A stretch of DNA of 64,000 bases from NCBI GenBank assembly GCA_002189035.1, contig CM007990.1:4216001-4280000 (forward strand), read 5' to 3'. The translations under genes were made by a program, and so were the position numbers. Under the pieces are notes generated by a model that was given only the letters and a program-made list of their open reading frames with translations, had not been told where the DNA came from and searched no databases. Positions 42,657-55,700 of this stretch are shown piece after piece (position 1 is the stretch's first letter; each line of letters starts with the position of its first letter). Origin of the DNA: Utricularia gibba (lineage: Eukaryota; Streptophyta; Magnoliopsida; Lamiales; Lentibulariaceae).

Positions 42657-43418
42657 TTCGCCAATTTCTGTTAATTATTTATTATATATCTCTTTTATAT
42701 TTATATTCAACCGCTTCTCGGTCCTTGGTATGTTATGCAATTTTGGATTTATAGGAATAAGATAAAATGAATTTAATATAATTACATATTATTTAATTAT
42801 AGGATTAATTGATTTTAAGTTAAATAAAGGGGATATAGTTTTAATAAGCGTATGTACATGAAATTAAAAAAAAAATCATGTAATTCTAAACTTATTTTAA
42901 TATATCAATTAAACATAGTAAAATTTATTATTCTACTTTTAAATCCATGTAATACTATCAATCAAAAACTTACTCAGTTGTTGTTATTCTTAATTTTTTT
43001 CAATTACATAACACCAAAAAACTCGTTCTATTTTTTTTTTTCACAATCAGTCAACTATGTTGAGTACTCATTTGATAGAATGATTTACTTTATAGAGTAC
43101 CAAGTATGAATATGATTAATTTACCTCAAAAAATATTTGAAAAAAATTGAAATTATAAAGAAAAATTATTTTGGATTATAAAAGTACTGACAATATTTGA
43201 TAAATATTGCATTTTTTATTATTTAAAAATTTATATAAATATAGGCTTTTGATAGTATTTATTATCAAACTGTATAGTAAACATCTAATAATTAGTATTT
43301 TTAAAATTATATTTTATACAAAAGCACATTTATATTTTATCAAATTTTTATATATATTTAATATCGAATAAATTAAAATATTTATTGTTTTTGAGATACT
43401 TCAGCACACGCGGCAAGA
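42657..43418. other. Divergent spacer SELO / ASCC1-like
   Basis: AT-rich sequence of about 760 bases between two outward start codons. I see no TATA box that stands out from the AT-rich background, and no gene. Confidence 0.5.
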
Positions 43419-46400
43419 ATGCGAATTGTTGCCTTTCCGCCGCTTCGTTGCAATTACAATCGTTTGGAGGTGATCTTCAACCGTCATTTTCTTATTTATT
43501 TTAGTTACCTTTTTTTAGAGTGAATTCAGGTGGATGCTGCTGGCGTTTGTGTGAAAGCCGCCATTTTAAGTTGAGATGCTGATTTCATGTTCTTTTTGTT
43601 TTAATTAATGTTGCAGAGATATAGATTTGTGCATGTTTTGAGTGGGCTGTCGGTAATGGATAGTAGAAAAGGAAGTCAGCAGGATACAGGTGGGATAAAC
43701 CGAAGAAATAGGGTGCAAACATGGAGGCCGGTATCCTCGCAGCCTTTTCGTGAGGGTACTTGAAATTTCTGGCTGGTGATAGCTTATAAATGTCATCTTT
43801 TTCGAAAAGTTTTAAGCTTGTGACTTTGTTAGCATTAGTCAGATGGTAATCATGTTGAAGACATTTCTTTTTTTCCAAGATTTTAATTTTCAATAGAGTT
43901 TGTGTCAAGGATGTGAAAGACTTGACTTGTTATAGGAGATGGGGAATGTGGAAAGCAGCAAAGTCAGCTGCATGAAGAGAAGCATCCTACCTCTGCAACT
44001 ATTTCAACGTCATTTTTGGAAAAGGATAATTTGCAAGATCTGGATAATATTGCCGGGCCAAGTACAAGTAGAAAAGAGATTGGCGTTGATGAAGGTTTAG
44101 GGCCCCATGAGAAGCATTCAGTGTCACTAGAGGTTAGTGCTGTTCTTTCCTGTATTTTTCTGTCAGACTTCTCTGTCCTCAGACTTTTGAAAAATTCTCG
44201 GGTAGCTTTATATTTGTGCGTAAATAATTCTTCTTTTGGTGTTAAAAACGAAGTTCTGCAGCATTTTAGCATAATTACTATTCCTCTGTTTTGTAGCTGT
44301 CTGAGCATTTTGTTGTTTCTGTATTGAATTATTTTCTGTTGACTGGTTTTGGTACACCTGCAGGTAGGATGCTCCTTGATGCGTTTCATCAAAGGCAAAC
44401 GGTACAACTTTTCGTTAATTTTTGTATGCATGGATGTTTTTTTATCCTTTTTATACCTTTTGAACAGGGGGCCACTCAGCAGGAACTCCAGTTGGAGAAT
44501 GGGGTTAACATTATATTTCCGATATCTAGAAAGGATGATGTTCTTGGTGAGCCTCAAGTTTCTGTTTTATCACAAGCTTTGACTGTTTTATCGTAGTAAA
44601 CATATAAAACTAAGTGATATTTTGTATCTGGTTAGGTCATTTTTTGATTCATTCTGGTTAGAATTTATCAGGATTTTATACTTTTATTACAGTCATTGAA
44701 GGCATGTCGATCGAAAGTGTTTCAAATGCATCCAAGCAAGTGCAAAATATCATCCATAAGGTTCAAATACTACATTGATCGGATGTTGGGTTGTCCTTTC
44801 TTTTGGGGGGACAACAATAAACTATCAAATTTCTTTTAAGTTGCTGATTCATGAATGTAGGTCCTATTAACACTTGTTCTTTTTTTTCCACCAGGCTGTA
44901 AACAGTCGAGATGTTGACTATTCACACTTTATTTCACTTCCTTTGGCTGTTCACCCTGGGTTAGTCGACAGGCTATTTGATTTTCAGAGTAAAATTCTTA
45001 GAATTACAAATTCCAAAGAAGATGATGAGATGGGTGGAAATAACTCAGACACAGAAGATGAAAGCCTGCATCCAGTGCAAACTTCTAATATCTCAAATGA
45101 GTTGAACGCTGAGAATAAGAATGCACGTAATGAACTCAAAGCTGAAGGCGCTGATTCTCATTTAAAAGCCACTATATCTGATATTTATCCTGTCAGTTAT
45201 CCTCCCAAAGCATCCAAAGCCACTGCCAAAGAAGAGAGTTCTTCGGAATGTAGAGGTAAACAAAATTGCACATCCAGCTAGATTCTTCTTCCACCTGTCT
45301 CTGGATCCTAATTTTGTGCTCAATCTATGTGATCTATAACTTTTGCTTTGTGTTGGGGTGGGGGGCGGAGGGCATGGATCATCTATAACTGTTTTTTCTG
45401 AAGTATCAGACATACTTTTATAGAATCCTTGATCGTGAAATTAATCATCCACTGCCTTGTTTTTACTAGAAAACTTGGGGATTGACAAGTCCATATTCAT
45501 CAATCCAAAAACCTTCCATTTAACGGTTCTCATGTTGAAGCTATGGAATAAGGAGAGAGTTAAAACAGCAGCAGAGGTTTTGCAGGTAATGATAACCAAT
45601 TAAATCATGAAAAGTGAGGAATTGGTTTTTCACACTAGAGACTTTGCATTCCAGAGTGTTTCATCAAAAGTCTTAGAAGCTTTGGGGAACAGGCCCATCT
45701 CAATCAGACTCAAGGGGTTGGTAAGAATTGATCATCCCTTGTAATGCCATCTCATAAACAGTCATGAAAAAGCTCCGTTTTTTCTGCTCTTGTTGGGATG
45801 ATCCATCCGCCTTGTTGTTATCTGCAATGAGTTTTTAGGTCCTCCATAAACGGCTCTCATCCATGTCTGTTGTAGGAGTGCATGAAAGGATCATTAGCCA
45901 AGGCCCGGGTCCTTTATGCTCCAGTTGAAGAAGTTGGGGACGAGGGACGACTTCTAAAGGCCTGTCGTATCCATTTTTAAGAATCTCACAACAATATACA
46001 CAAACCATAGAAGTGTCTTCCACATGTGAACCACATTGAAGATACTTTTCTTAACCCTCACTAGAAGTCATTATCGATGCATATGTTGAAGCAGGCTTAG
46101 TCATGGAAAGGGATGCTCAAAATAAGTTAAAGGTAACGCCTTTCCCTTCTCCTGCGCTACATGAACATCTTTTCTCAGTTGTGCTGTGTTGCAGTTCCAT
46201 GCAACGGTTATGAATGTCCGTCACAGAAAAAGGTATCCCTCCCTGTTCTCGAATTCCAGATATGGTCCTTCATTGCATTCTTATGCTACTGCATGTGATG
46301 CTGGGCGTGCTACTTGTGCTCTTAGTTCTTTCAGACAGTGGGGGAGGAGGCATTTCGACGACTTCGATGCGCGAGGCATCTTCCAGCTCTATGGATCCGA

Positions 46401-46506
46401 GGAGTGGGGCGAGTACCAAATTCATGAAGCTCATCTTTCGCAGAGGTTTGCTTTTGGGGAGGACGGTTACTACCATTGCTGCGGCTCCATCCCCTTCGCC
46501 CCATGA
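43419..46506 (+). CDS. ASCC1-like KH domain and 2H-phosphoesterase protein, one frameshift
   Basis: Homologue of activating signal cointegrator 1 complex subunit 1: a KH RNA-binding domain followed by a LigT/AKAP7-like 2H-phosphoesterase domain. Thirteen coding exons: 43419-43469, 43617-43755, 43936-44132, 44364-44401, 44468-44546, 44693-44760, 44895-45255, 45470-45585, 45655-45720, 45876-45966, 46065-46132, 46195-46232, 46335-46506, about 494 residues. KH part: VGCSLMRFIKGK, ENGVNIIFPISRK. The 2H motifs are FHLTVLML and FHATVMN. C-terminus: DARGIFQLYGSEEWGEY, HLSQRF, YYHCCGSIPF. ATG at 43419 opens an Arg-containing leader; Met at 43662 is an alternative start. Exon 5 joins exon 4 in phase only if the G5 run 44467-44471 at the acceptor has one more G (GKR-GATQQEL). 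Confidence 0.85.
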
Positions 46507-47165
46507 CGGGGAACCTGTTTGATTCCCAGCTTCACATACTACTCAACTGTGCTGTATAAAGACTTTGCATGGGTGGGGTTGCTCTGGGTTGCAGTGACAT
46601 ATAAAAATTGAGCCCAGGTCCATCTTTCAAAAAAAAAAAAAATAATATTTATGAATTATATTAAAAATTTCAAAGTTTAAAATTTCAGTAAAATTATTTC
46701 CTATTTTTTAGTATGAATTGCATAATTCATTACTATGGGTAAAACTTTTTTTAAAAAAAAATTGCATAATTCATTACTATATGATATAATTAATTATTTT
46801 ATATTTTAGGTATTTTTAATTATCTATTAGTTGAATATTGATTATAGTTAATTTTATACTATTCAAAAACTAGACACAACTAATTGAGTATTAATTATTA
46901 CAATTATTTTTAAAAAATAAAGATTAATTATTTTAAATTAGAGAATACTAAGATATTATAGATCGACTTTATCATTATGTTGAAATAATATAAATAAAAT
47001 TTACTATTATTTTAAAATAGTGGGGATAACATTAAAATAGTGAAAATCATTTTTATAAATATTGAAGACCAAAAATACCAAAATTCCTAAATATTAAGTA
47101 ATAATTATGCAAAAATTTATCTATAATAATGGGTTGGTACTTTCTAAAGAATCCCTTAAATTCTT

Positions 47166-47359
47166 ATAGGTTGTGTTTGGTAGCTATATCGATATACATT
47201 ATTCTGGTATAAATTTATCTATATATAGAATAAATGCATGCTTATAATAAAGGGAAAAAAACGTATTGGAATAAATTTATATTGATTACTGAACATATAT
47301 TATATATTCTAGTATCCAATATATTTCTACTTATATCAACTACTAAACACAGTCATAGG
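47166..47359. mobile_element. Candidate 184-bp MITE with TIRs and ATAGG duplication
   Basis: Left end TTGTGTTTGGTAG (47171-47183); the right end (to 47354) is the complement of CTGTGTTTAGTAG, 11 of 13 bases matching. ATAGG flanks both sides (47166-47170, 47355-47359). The interior is AT-rich and non-coding. Size and ends fit a non-autonomous DNA transposon; the superfamily is not clear from a 5-bp duplication. Confidence 0.6.
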
Positions 47360-47592
47360 GTATTAAAAATTAGATAAAATAATATGTATTTTTTCTAGAT
47401 TACCCTTTTTTATGCTGATTCTGATCGTTATGTTTTATATTAAATATGGAAAATTATTTTGAATATTTAACCCGTGACTCATCGGTTACAGCCGGATGAT
47501 ATAAAAAGTAATAAAAACAACTGAGGTAGGGCCCACCCGACCCGAACGTGTTGCTAAACAAAAAGGTAGCCGGGAATCAGACGTTTGATTGG

Positions 47593-47623
47593 TGGGTTCC
47601 CATAAACGAAAAATGGGAACCCA
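47593..47623. repeat. Perfect 11-bp hairpin
   Basis: TGGGTTCCCAT (47593-47603) and ATGGGAACCCA (47613-47623) are perfect inverted copies around a 9-base loop AAACGAAAA. It lies at the AT-rich to GC-rich boundary. Function unknown. Confidence 0.85.
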
Positions 47624-49735
47624 ACAACCCTTTACTCAGAAACCCACATCGGATTTCGTGATCATCGCCTGCCGTGCCTGTTGCCCCACCCGCCGTCCGA
47701 TGCACTGTCGCTTTTGCCCCCACCTCCCCTGCTTTCGCTTCTTCCGGGCCGTTTTGCCCTGGCACCCACGCGCGTGCTCTTGCGCTGCCCCTATCGCGCC
47801 CAGGGCGGGCAGCCTCCCCTGCCGCAGTCGCTCCAGTCGAATTAGGGCTTTTTTTAAGTAAATAATTTTCCAAATTACTAATAGGAATAAATAATATTAT
47901 TTCCAACACCTCTGTCAAAATTTAAATATTAAAAAATGTAGTGAGTTGCTTTTGGGGCAAGAGACGAAGTGGGCCCGCCGTCTGATATTCGGATTCTGGG
48001 TGGTCGGCTGGGGTCCCTATCTCGCACGTAAAATTACGAGGGCAGGATCGTCTTTTAAACTGAAACGGCTACCTCTCCATGACGGCGCTGGATAGGGAAG
48101 AATCCAACCTTTTTTGAACTCATGATCCTAAATGCCCTTCATGTTCCCCATATTCATGAGTTTGCCATTCCCATTTTTTTTCCTCGTATAAAAACAATTA
48201 GCAGAAAAACGTCGTTGTCCGAGTATCCCAATTGTCAGCCCTAATACCATCAATATATTTTCTAAGTTTGTTTTGGACATATGATGTTTACATACCATAT
48301 AATTCTTTCAATTATGTTTTAAAAGCTATTTTATTAAGTGAATTTTTTTAATCAAGCGATATGTTTTATTTCATATACTTTGAAATATATCTTTTAAAAA
48401 TAATTTGTAATATCATTTATAAAACATTTGTATCAAACATACTTTTAAATGTAATTACATAATTAAATATGAATAAAATAAATACATTACTAATTAACAT
48501 AATTCTCTTACAATATTGATTATATTAAGATATTCATTTTAATGCAACTAAGGATTAAATTACTTTTCTAAAAAAATAGTATTTGCTTTTTTAAAAGGAA
48601 AAAGTTTTGAACTTGCAAAAGGAATAATTCCCTTCAGCAAAGGGAATCATTTTTCAGTAGTGAATAAGCTAGGGTTCAATCAATAATTCCAATAATAAAA
48701 AAAAGGAATAACATTTTTACCTTTTATGTTTTTAATATTTTTAAATTGAAATTTCATTCAATCCTGATTATTTTTTGGGTGATTTAAAAAAGTAGCCACT
48801 GTCATTTCACTGTGTGAGAAAACTGACCCTTATTTTTATTCGTTGCTCTGTGGTGTTAATTATGGTGGTCTTTTTCACCTTTTGAATTATGGTAGTTCAT
48901 CATCAATGTCTTGGCAGCTTTTGATGTTCCAAGGCAGAGTGGTAGTTTCGTAAGAAAGTTGAAAAGGGAGGGCATAGATACCGAGTTAGGGAGCCCCACT
49001 GAATCCAAAACTTTCCTCCAAAAAATTCCACCCTTTTTCTCTCATGAGTAGATAGCTTAAAACTGCAGCACACCCACTTGCACCATTGCTTTTGGCCTTC
49101 AACTGCGTTGGTGGGCTATCTGCATTAGCATTTTCTGCGTTGGTGAATGTGTAAGCAAACATGCAGAGTTTTTGTTGCTCATCTTGATTTTTCTTCTTTC
49201 TGCCTGTTTCTCTGTTGCATCGTTTGGTTTTGTTTTTCTTTTTATTTCTTTTAGTTTTTGAAATCAGGACTACTGATTTTAAGCTATGTGGGTACTCGAG
49301 TTTTTGAGTGTGGCGTTGGATATAAAACAAATTTTGGAGAAATTGGTGAAGTGGGGATTCCTGTCTTTGTTATTCTTTCTTCATGTTGATACGATTCAGT
49401 TGATGCAAAGTTTGAACCTTGTAGCTTACACGCGTGTACCCTGAAAAGCTTACCTTCTGATTCGCTACGCATTTTCTAAAGATGAACCTTCGGTGTATAT
49501 TCAACGTCTGTCAACATGCCATGGTTTTCGTTTTCTGCTTTCCTGCAAATGTTCAAAGAACGGCTTTCATTTGATTAAATATTGAGAATGTACATTTGGA
49601 TTTCTTCTTCTTCTTCTTTGGTGTTCCCTTCACTGTGATTTTTACAGACATTTGTATTCAATTGTTACTGGATTTCTTTAACAAAATTCATTCTTGATCA
49701 CAGAACTTGGATGACCTAGGAGTGTTAAGAGTAAA

Positions 49736-52700
49736 ATGCCTTCCAGGGGGAGCATGCCGCATCAAAATCTTCAGCTACAGCATAGGACGCCACGGATGCA
49801 GGCAGTTGGAAGCCCTGGGGAGGCAGCCTTCGATAGTGAAGTAGTTCCTTCATCTTTAGTGGAAATTGCACCGATTCTTCGTGTTGCCAATGAAGTTGAA
49901 CGCAGCAACCCACGTGTTGCCTATTTATGTAAGCTTTAGTTTCTTCAGTATGTTTTAATACCTCATTGTCATCATCTTCATGAATCCATACTGTTACATT
50001 CACATTTTTAAAAGCCAGGCAGATGTAAGGAGCTTTTAGAAGGGTTATTATCAGATTGAATTTCATTGAATTCCAAGTTATATCCTGCATTTCGTTTCCT
50101 GACATGTCTAGCACCTCCTTTGTTTTTCGCTCATCAAGCAATAGTGCATTATATGCAGGCCGGTTCTATGCTTTTGAGAAAGCTCATAGGTTGGATCCTA
50201 CTTCAAGTGGACGTGGTGTTCGTCAGTTCAAAACTGCTCTTCTGCAACGCCTTCAAAGGGTACACAGAGCGTGGTGTATTCATGCACAGTGTCCTCATCA
50301 ACTAAAGAAAAAAATATAAAGATTTCTTCCTCGCATTTATGATAACATTGACTTGGATGCTTCCAGGAAAATGATCCTACGTTAATGGGTAGAGTGAAAA
50401 AGAGTGATGCTCGTGAAATGCAGAGCTTTTATCAGCATTACTACAAAAAGTACATACAAGCCTTGCAAAATGCAGCTGACAAGGCTGATCGGTCTGTTTG
50501 TATACTTCTGTGTTTATTTGTGAATTGGAATTATATATACTGAAGCATTATCTTTCTGTGGTATTCTTGAAATGCCAGTGCACAGCTCACAAAAGCTTAT
50601 CAAACTGCAAATGTCCTCTTTGAGGTTTTGAAAGCAGTCAACCAGACTCAATCAGTTGAAGTTGACCGTGAGGTTAATTGCAGTGCTACTTCCCTCTTTT
50701 TTTCTTACATATTCTTTGCTCTTATTGGATGATCGCGTGCTTGATCAAACCTTTTTGAAACTTTAGCCTTTAACATGCACTTGATGCTGTCATTGCCCTC
50801 TATCTCCATAGGTATTGGAGACACACGATAAAGTTGCAGAAAAAACAGAAATATATCTGCCTTTTAATATTCTACCTCTGGATCCAGAAAGTGCAAATCA
50901 GACCATAATGAAATATCCAGAGGTGTGCCTCGAAATCAACTAGCCTTGATTGGTCCAATGATGTTGCACTTCCATTTTAGTAACATTTATTCATTTCGTG
51001 ATTGAGTATCAGATCCAAGCTGCTGTATATGCGCTTAGGAACACCAGAGGTCTTCCTTGGCCCAAGGATTACAAGAAGAAACTTGATGAAGACATACTTG
51101 ATTGGCTTCAATCCATGTTTGGTTTTCAGGTGAAATTGCTTTTTTTTGCTAACTGATCTTATTTTCTGGTGTTGAAACCATTAAATATACATAAATGTCC
51201 CTAAGTGAATTTAACGATGACTGCAGAAAGATAATGTGGCAAATCAAAGGGAACATTTAATTCTGCTCCTAGCAAATGTGCATATACGCCAATTTCCAAA
51301 GCCTGATCAGCAGCCACCCAAGGTTTGCCTTATTCAGGAATTTATGGCATATGCATTTTGATTCGCCTTTTGCAAGCTTATTGATGGTAATGTCAGTCCT
51401 AGTGGGTAGTACTTCATGTAATCGAGTTGGCAGGATTGAATCACATTTTAGTAGCAGAATGTAGCTGCTTAGCCTATTAAAAACTTGCTCAGATCCATGA
51501 CTTGTGCTCACTCCATTGAAAATTATGAAGTTTCTAATTCAACTCCAAAAATTGAGATATAGAACTAGGGAAGATTTGTATTGATGCATGATCTATTAGA
51601 GCCAGTTTGCTTCTCCTTTTCTCTTTGGATTTTGAAACATTACCATTTCATTACTTTGTATTCGAGTTTTAGCTGGATGACCGAGCTCTGGATGAAGTCA
51701 TGAAGAAGCTGTTCAAAAACTACAAGAAGTGGTGCAAATACCTGGATCGCAAAAGCAGTCTATGGTAATATCTACGCATGTATATATTTTTGCCTTTCAT
51801 ATTAGTGCAGTACTGTGGAGCTCATTACCTTTTTTGTTTCATGTCATTGCTGAAAACATGAAGGTGTAGCTCTATGGTTTTTAAAGTTTACTTGTGTGCA
51901 CCAATAGTGGAAAAAACTTGCTCATTAATCATAAACTGCCAACATTCTTATTTGCAAATGCATCTTCTGTATATATGAATAGGTAGAATACCTCAACTGC
52001 TGAGTTGTACATTCTCTATGTAAGGCAAGACAAAATGTTAGTTGTTACTTTGCAGGTTGCCTACTATACAGCAGGAAGTGCAACAACGCAAACTGCTGTA
52101 TATGGGGCTTTATCTTCTCATATGGGGAGAGGCAGCAAATTTAAGATTCCTGCCTGAGTGCCTATGCTACATCTACCATCATGTATGCTTAGCTACCTGT
52201 AAATTTCTTCATAGCAATGATAAAAAATTTTCTTCATCACATCTGAAAGCTGGGCATGTGAATACAAGGAAATAATGTGTTCCCTGACTAAACTATATGG
52301 CTCTGTTTTCTCTACGTTTTGTTTTCAACAGATGGCTTTTGAACTTTATGGTATGCTTGCTGGAAATGTTAGTCCTATGACTGGTGAAAATGTGAAACCA
52401 GCGTATGGAGGGGAGGAAGAGGCTTTCCTCAAAAAAGTTGTCACCCCAATTTATGAAGTGATTGCCCGGGTATGACATGCACATCTTCTTTATAGTACAA
52501 AATGCCCAATGAGAATCTTATTCCTTGTTTCACTTCATCCTGTTGGTCACTTAGGAAGCTGCCCGGTGTAATAAAGGAAAATCAAAGCATTCAGAATGGA
52601 GAAATTATGATGATCTCAATGAATACTTTTGGTATAATCTTGTCCCATGTTTCACTTTCAACTTTTGGCTTTACACCTTTTTTAATTGATATTATGAATT

Positions 52701-55700
52701 CAGGACGGTTGATTGCTTTCGTTTGGGATGGCCAATGCGTGCCGATGCTGATTTCTTTTGCAAGACAGTTGATCAACTTCGAAATGAAAATGACGGCGTA
52801 AGCTTTGCTTGTAATTTAAATATCATATATTATCAAGAATCTATTCTGATTTCTGACAGCATAATCCTGACGATCAACCTTAAATCCTGTGAACCTGCAA
52901 AGCCTGTTATTTGCATGTTTTTTTCCATCTTGCTTTTTCCTAAGGCTTTGCATCCAACCTTCCTTTTAAAAATGGAATGCAGGACTACTCTTTAATGGTA
53001 TAGACAATCAAGCTACATAGAAAGCTATGAAGTTCCCTGGAGTTTTTTTTTTTTTTTCTGAATAGCATTCATATGCTTCAGAAATATGCCAGATTGTTCA
53101 AATATTTGATGTACTAAGCATCAGTTTTCACATTGTCATCACGCCAGGAAATTGACTAGGGTTATTCTGATTCTTTTAACTGTAGTTTTCTCTTTTTTTT
53201 TTTCAGGAAAAAAAGGCAAAAACAAATCAGTGGGTAGGGAAGGTTAATTTTGTGGAAACCAGGACATTTTGGCATATATTTCGAAGCTTCGACAGAATGT
53301 GGAGCTTCTTCATATTGTGCTTACAGGTATGCGCGGGCAACGCTTTCATGATTTGTTTGTCTAGTACCGTAGGATATAGAAAAGTAGTATATACAATTCA
53401 AATGAATAAATATTGTACCGAGTACTAAAATATTCAAAAAACGCGTATTGAACACAATCTAAACTGTTTTTTCATTTGTTTTATGTTAAGTTACAAATAT
53501 CATAAAATTACCCAAATAGGGTTGAATAATGTCTTTGCAAGTATGATTAGAAATGTATGAGAAATTGATATTAAATATGTACCTTTTTTTGTTTGTTTGT
53601 CATCTGTATGTATAAATGATGAAATTTAGAATAATAGGATATGTGAATTACATAAATATTAACGTTAGATAGGGGATTTGTGGGGGGCGGGTGGGCTGCA
53701 AGTGCCTGCCCCTACTGGGTCCGCCCCTGCTAGTACCTAAATTTTTCTTGATGTATCAGCTGCTTACTCCATTCATTCATGTAGGCAATGATAATTATTG
53801 TTTGGAATGGTTCTGGACAACTGAGTTCAATTTTTGATTTTAACATCTTCAAGAAAGTGCTGAGTATCTTTATAACTGCTGCAATATTGAACCTAGGACA
53901 AGGTATGCTTTGTTTCCAGGTGTAATAGATTGAATACATTGTTTTTAGATTGCTCTACTGACACATGCTCCATCTTGCAGCCATCCTTGATATTATTCTA
54001 AGCTGGAAAGCTAGATGTAGCATGTCCTTCCATGTCAAGTTAAGATATATTTTGAAGGCTTTGTCTGCCGCTGCATGGGTGGTTATCCTCCCGGTTACAT
54101 ATGCCTGTACATTGAAGAATAATCCTCCTAGTTTTGCCCAAATTATAAAAAGTTGGGTGGGCAAGGGCTCTAGTTCTCCTTTGTTTGTCTTGGCAGTAGT
54201 TGTATATTTAGCACCAAACTTTCTCTCTGCTTTGTTGTTCCTTTTCCCCTTCATTCGCCGGTTTCTTGAGAGTTCACATTACAAAATTGTAATGATAATG
54301 ATGTGGTGGGCGCAAGTAAGCCATGAAATCTTTCTAGTGCTTGATTGCTTTTTCTCTTTCCATGTTTATTGACTAATTCTAGCCTTCACTATCCTTGTAG
54401 CCTCGTCTTTTTGTTGGAAGGGGAATGCATGAGAGCACATTTTCGCTTTTCAAGTAATGAAAATATGGAAAATATATTTCTTATACAATATTGATATTTA
54501 GTTTGATATCATAATTTCTTTTTTCGTGATTCTCAGGTATACATTCTTTTGGGTGCTACTCATTGTTACTAAGTTGGCTATCAGCTTTTTCATAGAGGTG
54601 CATTTGTTTCTCTACTCATATTGTTTTATTTAAAATTTTCTGTCAGTTTGCGCATTTTGTCCAATTAGTAATTTTACAGTTGGCCTGTGTATTTTCTTTA
54701 TTTTCAGATACGGCCTCTTGTTGGTCCAACTAAACTTATTATGAATACTCATGTGAAGGATTACCACTGGCATGAGTTTTTCCCCCAAGGTAGTTAATGT
54801 TTTCATCCCTCAATGCAATTACTAGCTGTTATTTGTTTAACTACAAGTGGCTTGTCGGTAAGACTTGGAAGTAGCACTCACCTTTCACTCATGGCTTCTG
54901 CAGCAAAAAACAATATTGGCGTGGTGATTGCAATATGGGCACCAGTTATTCTTGTATGGTGATCATGCTTTTATTTAGTGTTATCCAATCCTAGAGAATT
55001 ATGGAAGAATGACGGGGATGGAGGAATTATTATAGCTGCTGTGTTTTCTTCTTATTGAAATAATATGCTGAATTGTCTATTTCAGGTGTATTTCATGGAT
55101 GCTCAAATATGGTATGCTATATTTTCCACACTGTTTGGAGGCATTTATGGTGCATTCCGCCGTCTTGGAGAGGTCAGATGAAAAATATGTTATAATTTAA
55201 GAAAATTATTTAACGCAACATTTGTAGATTATTGATTCTCAAAATCGTCATGAGATGACATTTTGTCTGTTTCCTGATTTTTTTATTGTGTTTAAGGCTC
55301 CATGTAATAAGGGCGTGATTATCATTTTTTAATGCATTGAACTTGGTTTGATGGTTTGGTCTAGATTCGCACGCTTGGAATGCTAAGATCTCGATTTCAA
55401 TCACTACCTGGTGCTTTTAATGCCTGCTTGATACCTGAGGAGAAAACTTTAAAGGCAAAAAGGAAGGGACTGAAGGCTACATTTTCCAGCAAATTTGAAG
55501 TGGTAATATAAGCTAAATCTAGGACTTTGTCTAGTAACCGACTCATCTTAACATCATTCTTCTCAGGTTCCATCTAGCAAAGAGAAGGAAGCTGCAAGGT
55601 TTGCTCAGTTGTGGAATACAATAATAACAAGTTTTAGAGAAGAGGATCTTATAAGCAACAGGTGGAACTCCTTGTATAGTGTTGCATCCATATCCATCGT

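Larger units (their letters stand above)
46507..49735. other. Spacer and callose synthase leader region
   Basis: Over 3.2 kb. 46,630-47,500 is AT-rich and includes a MITE-like element (47166-47359). 47,520-48,130 is a GC-rich island with a perfect hairpin at its start and no recognisable protein. A second hairpin, ATTCCCTT and AAGGGAAT around CAGCA, lies at about 48,627-48,647. From about 48,900 composition resembles a leader with introns of the callose synthase gene. No other gene is visible. Confidence 0.5.
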
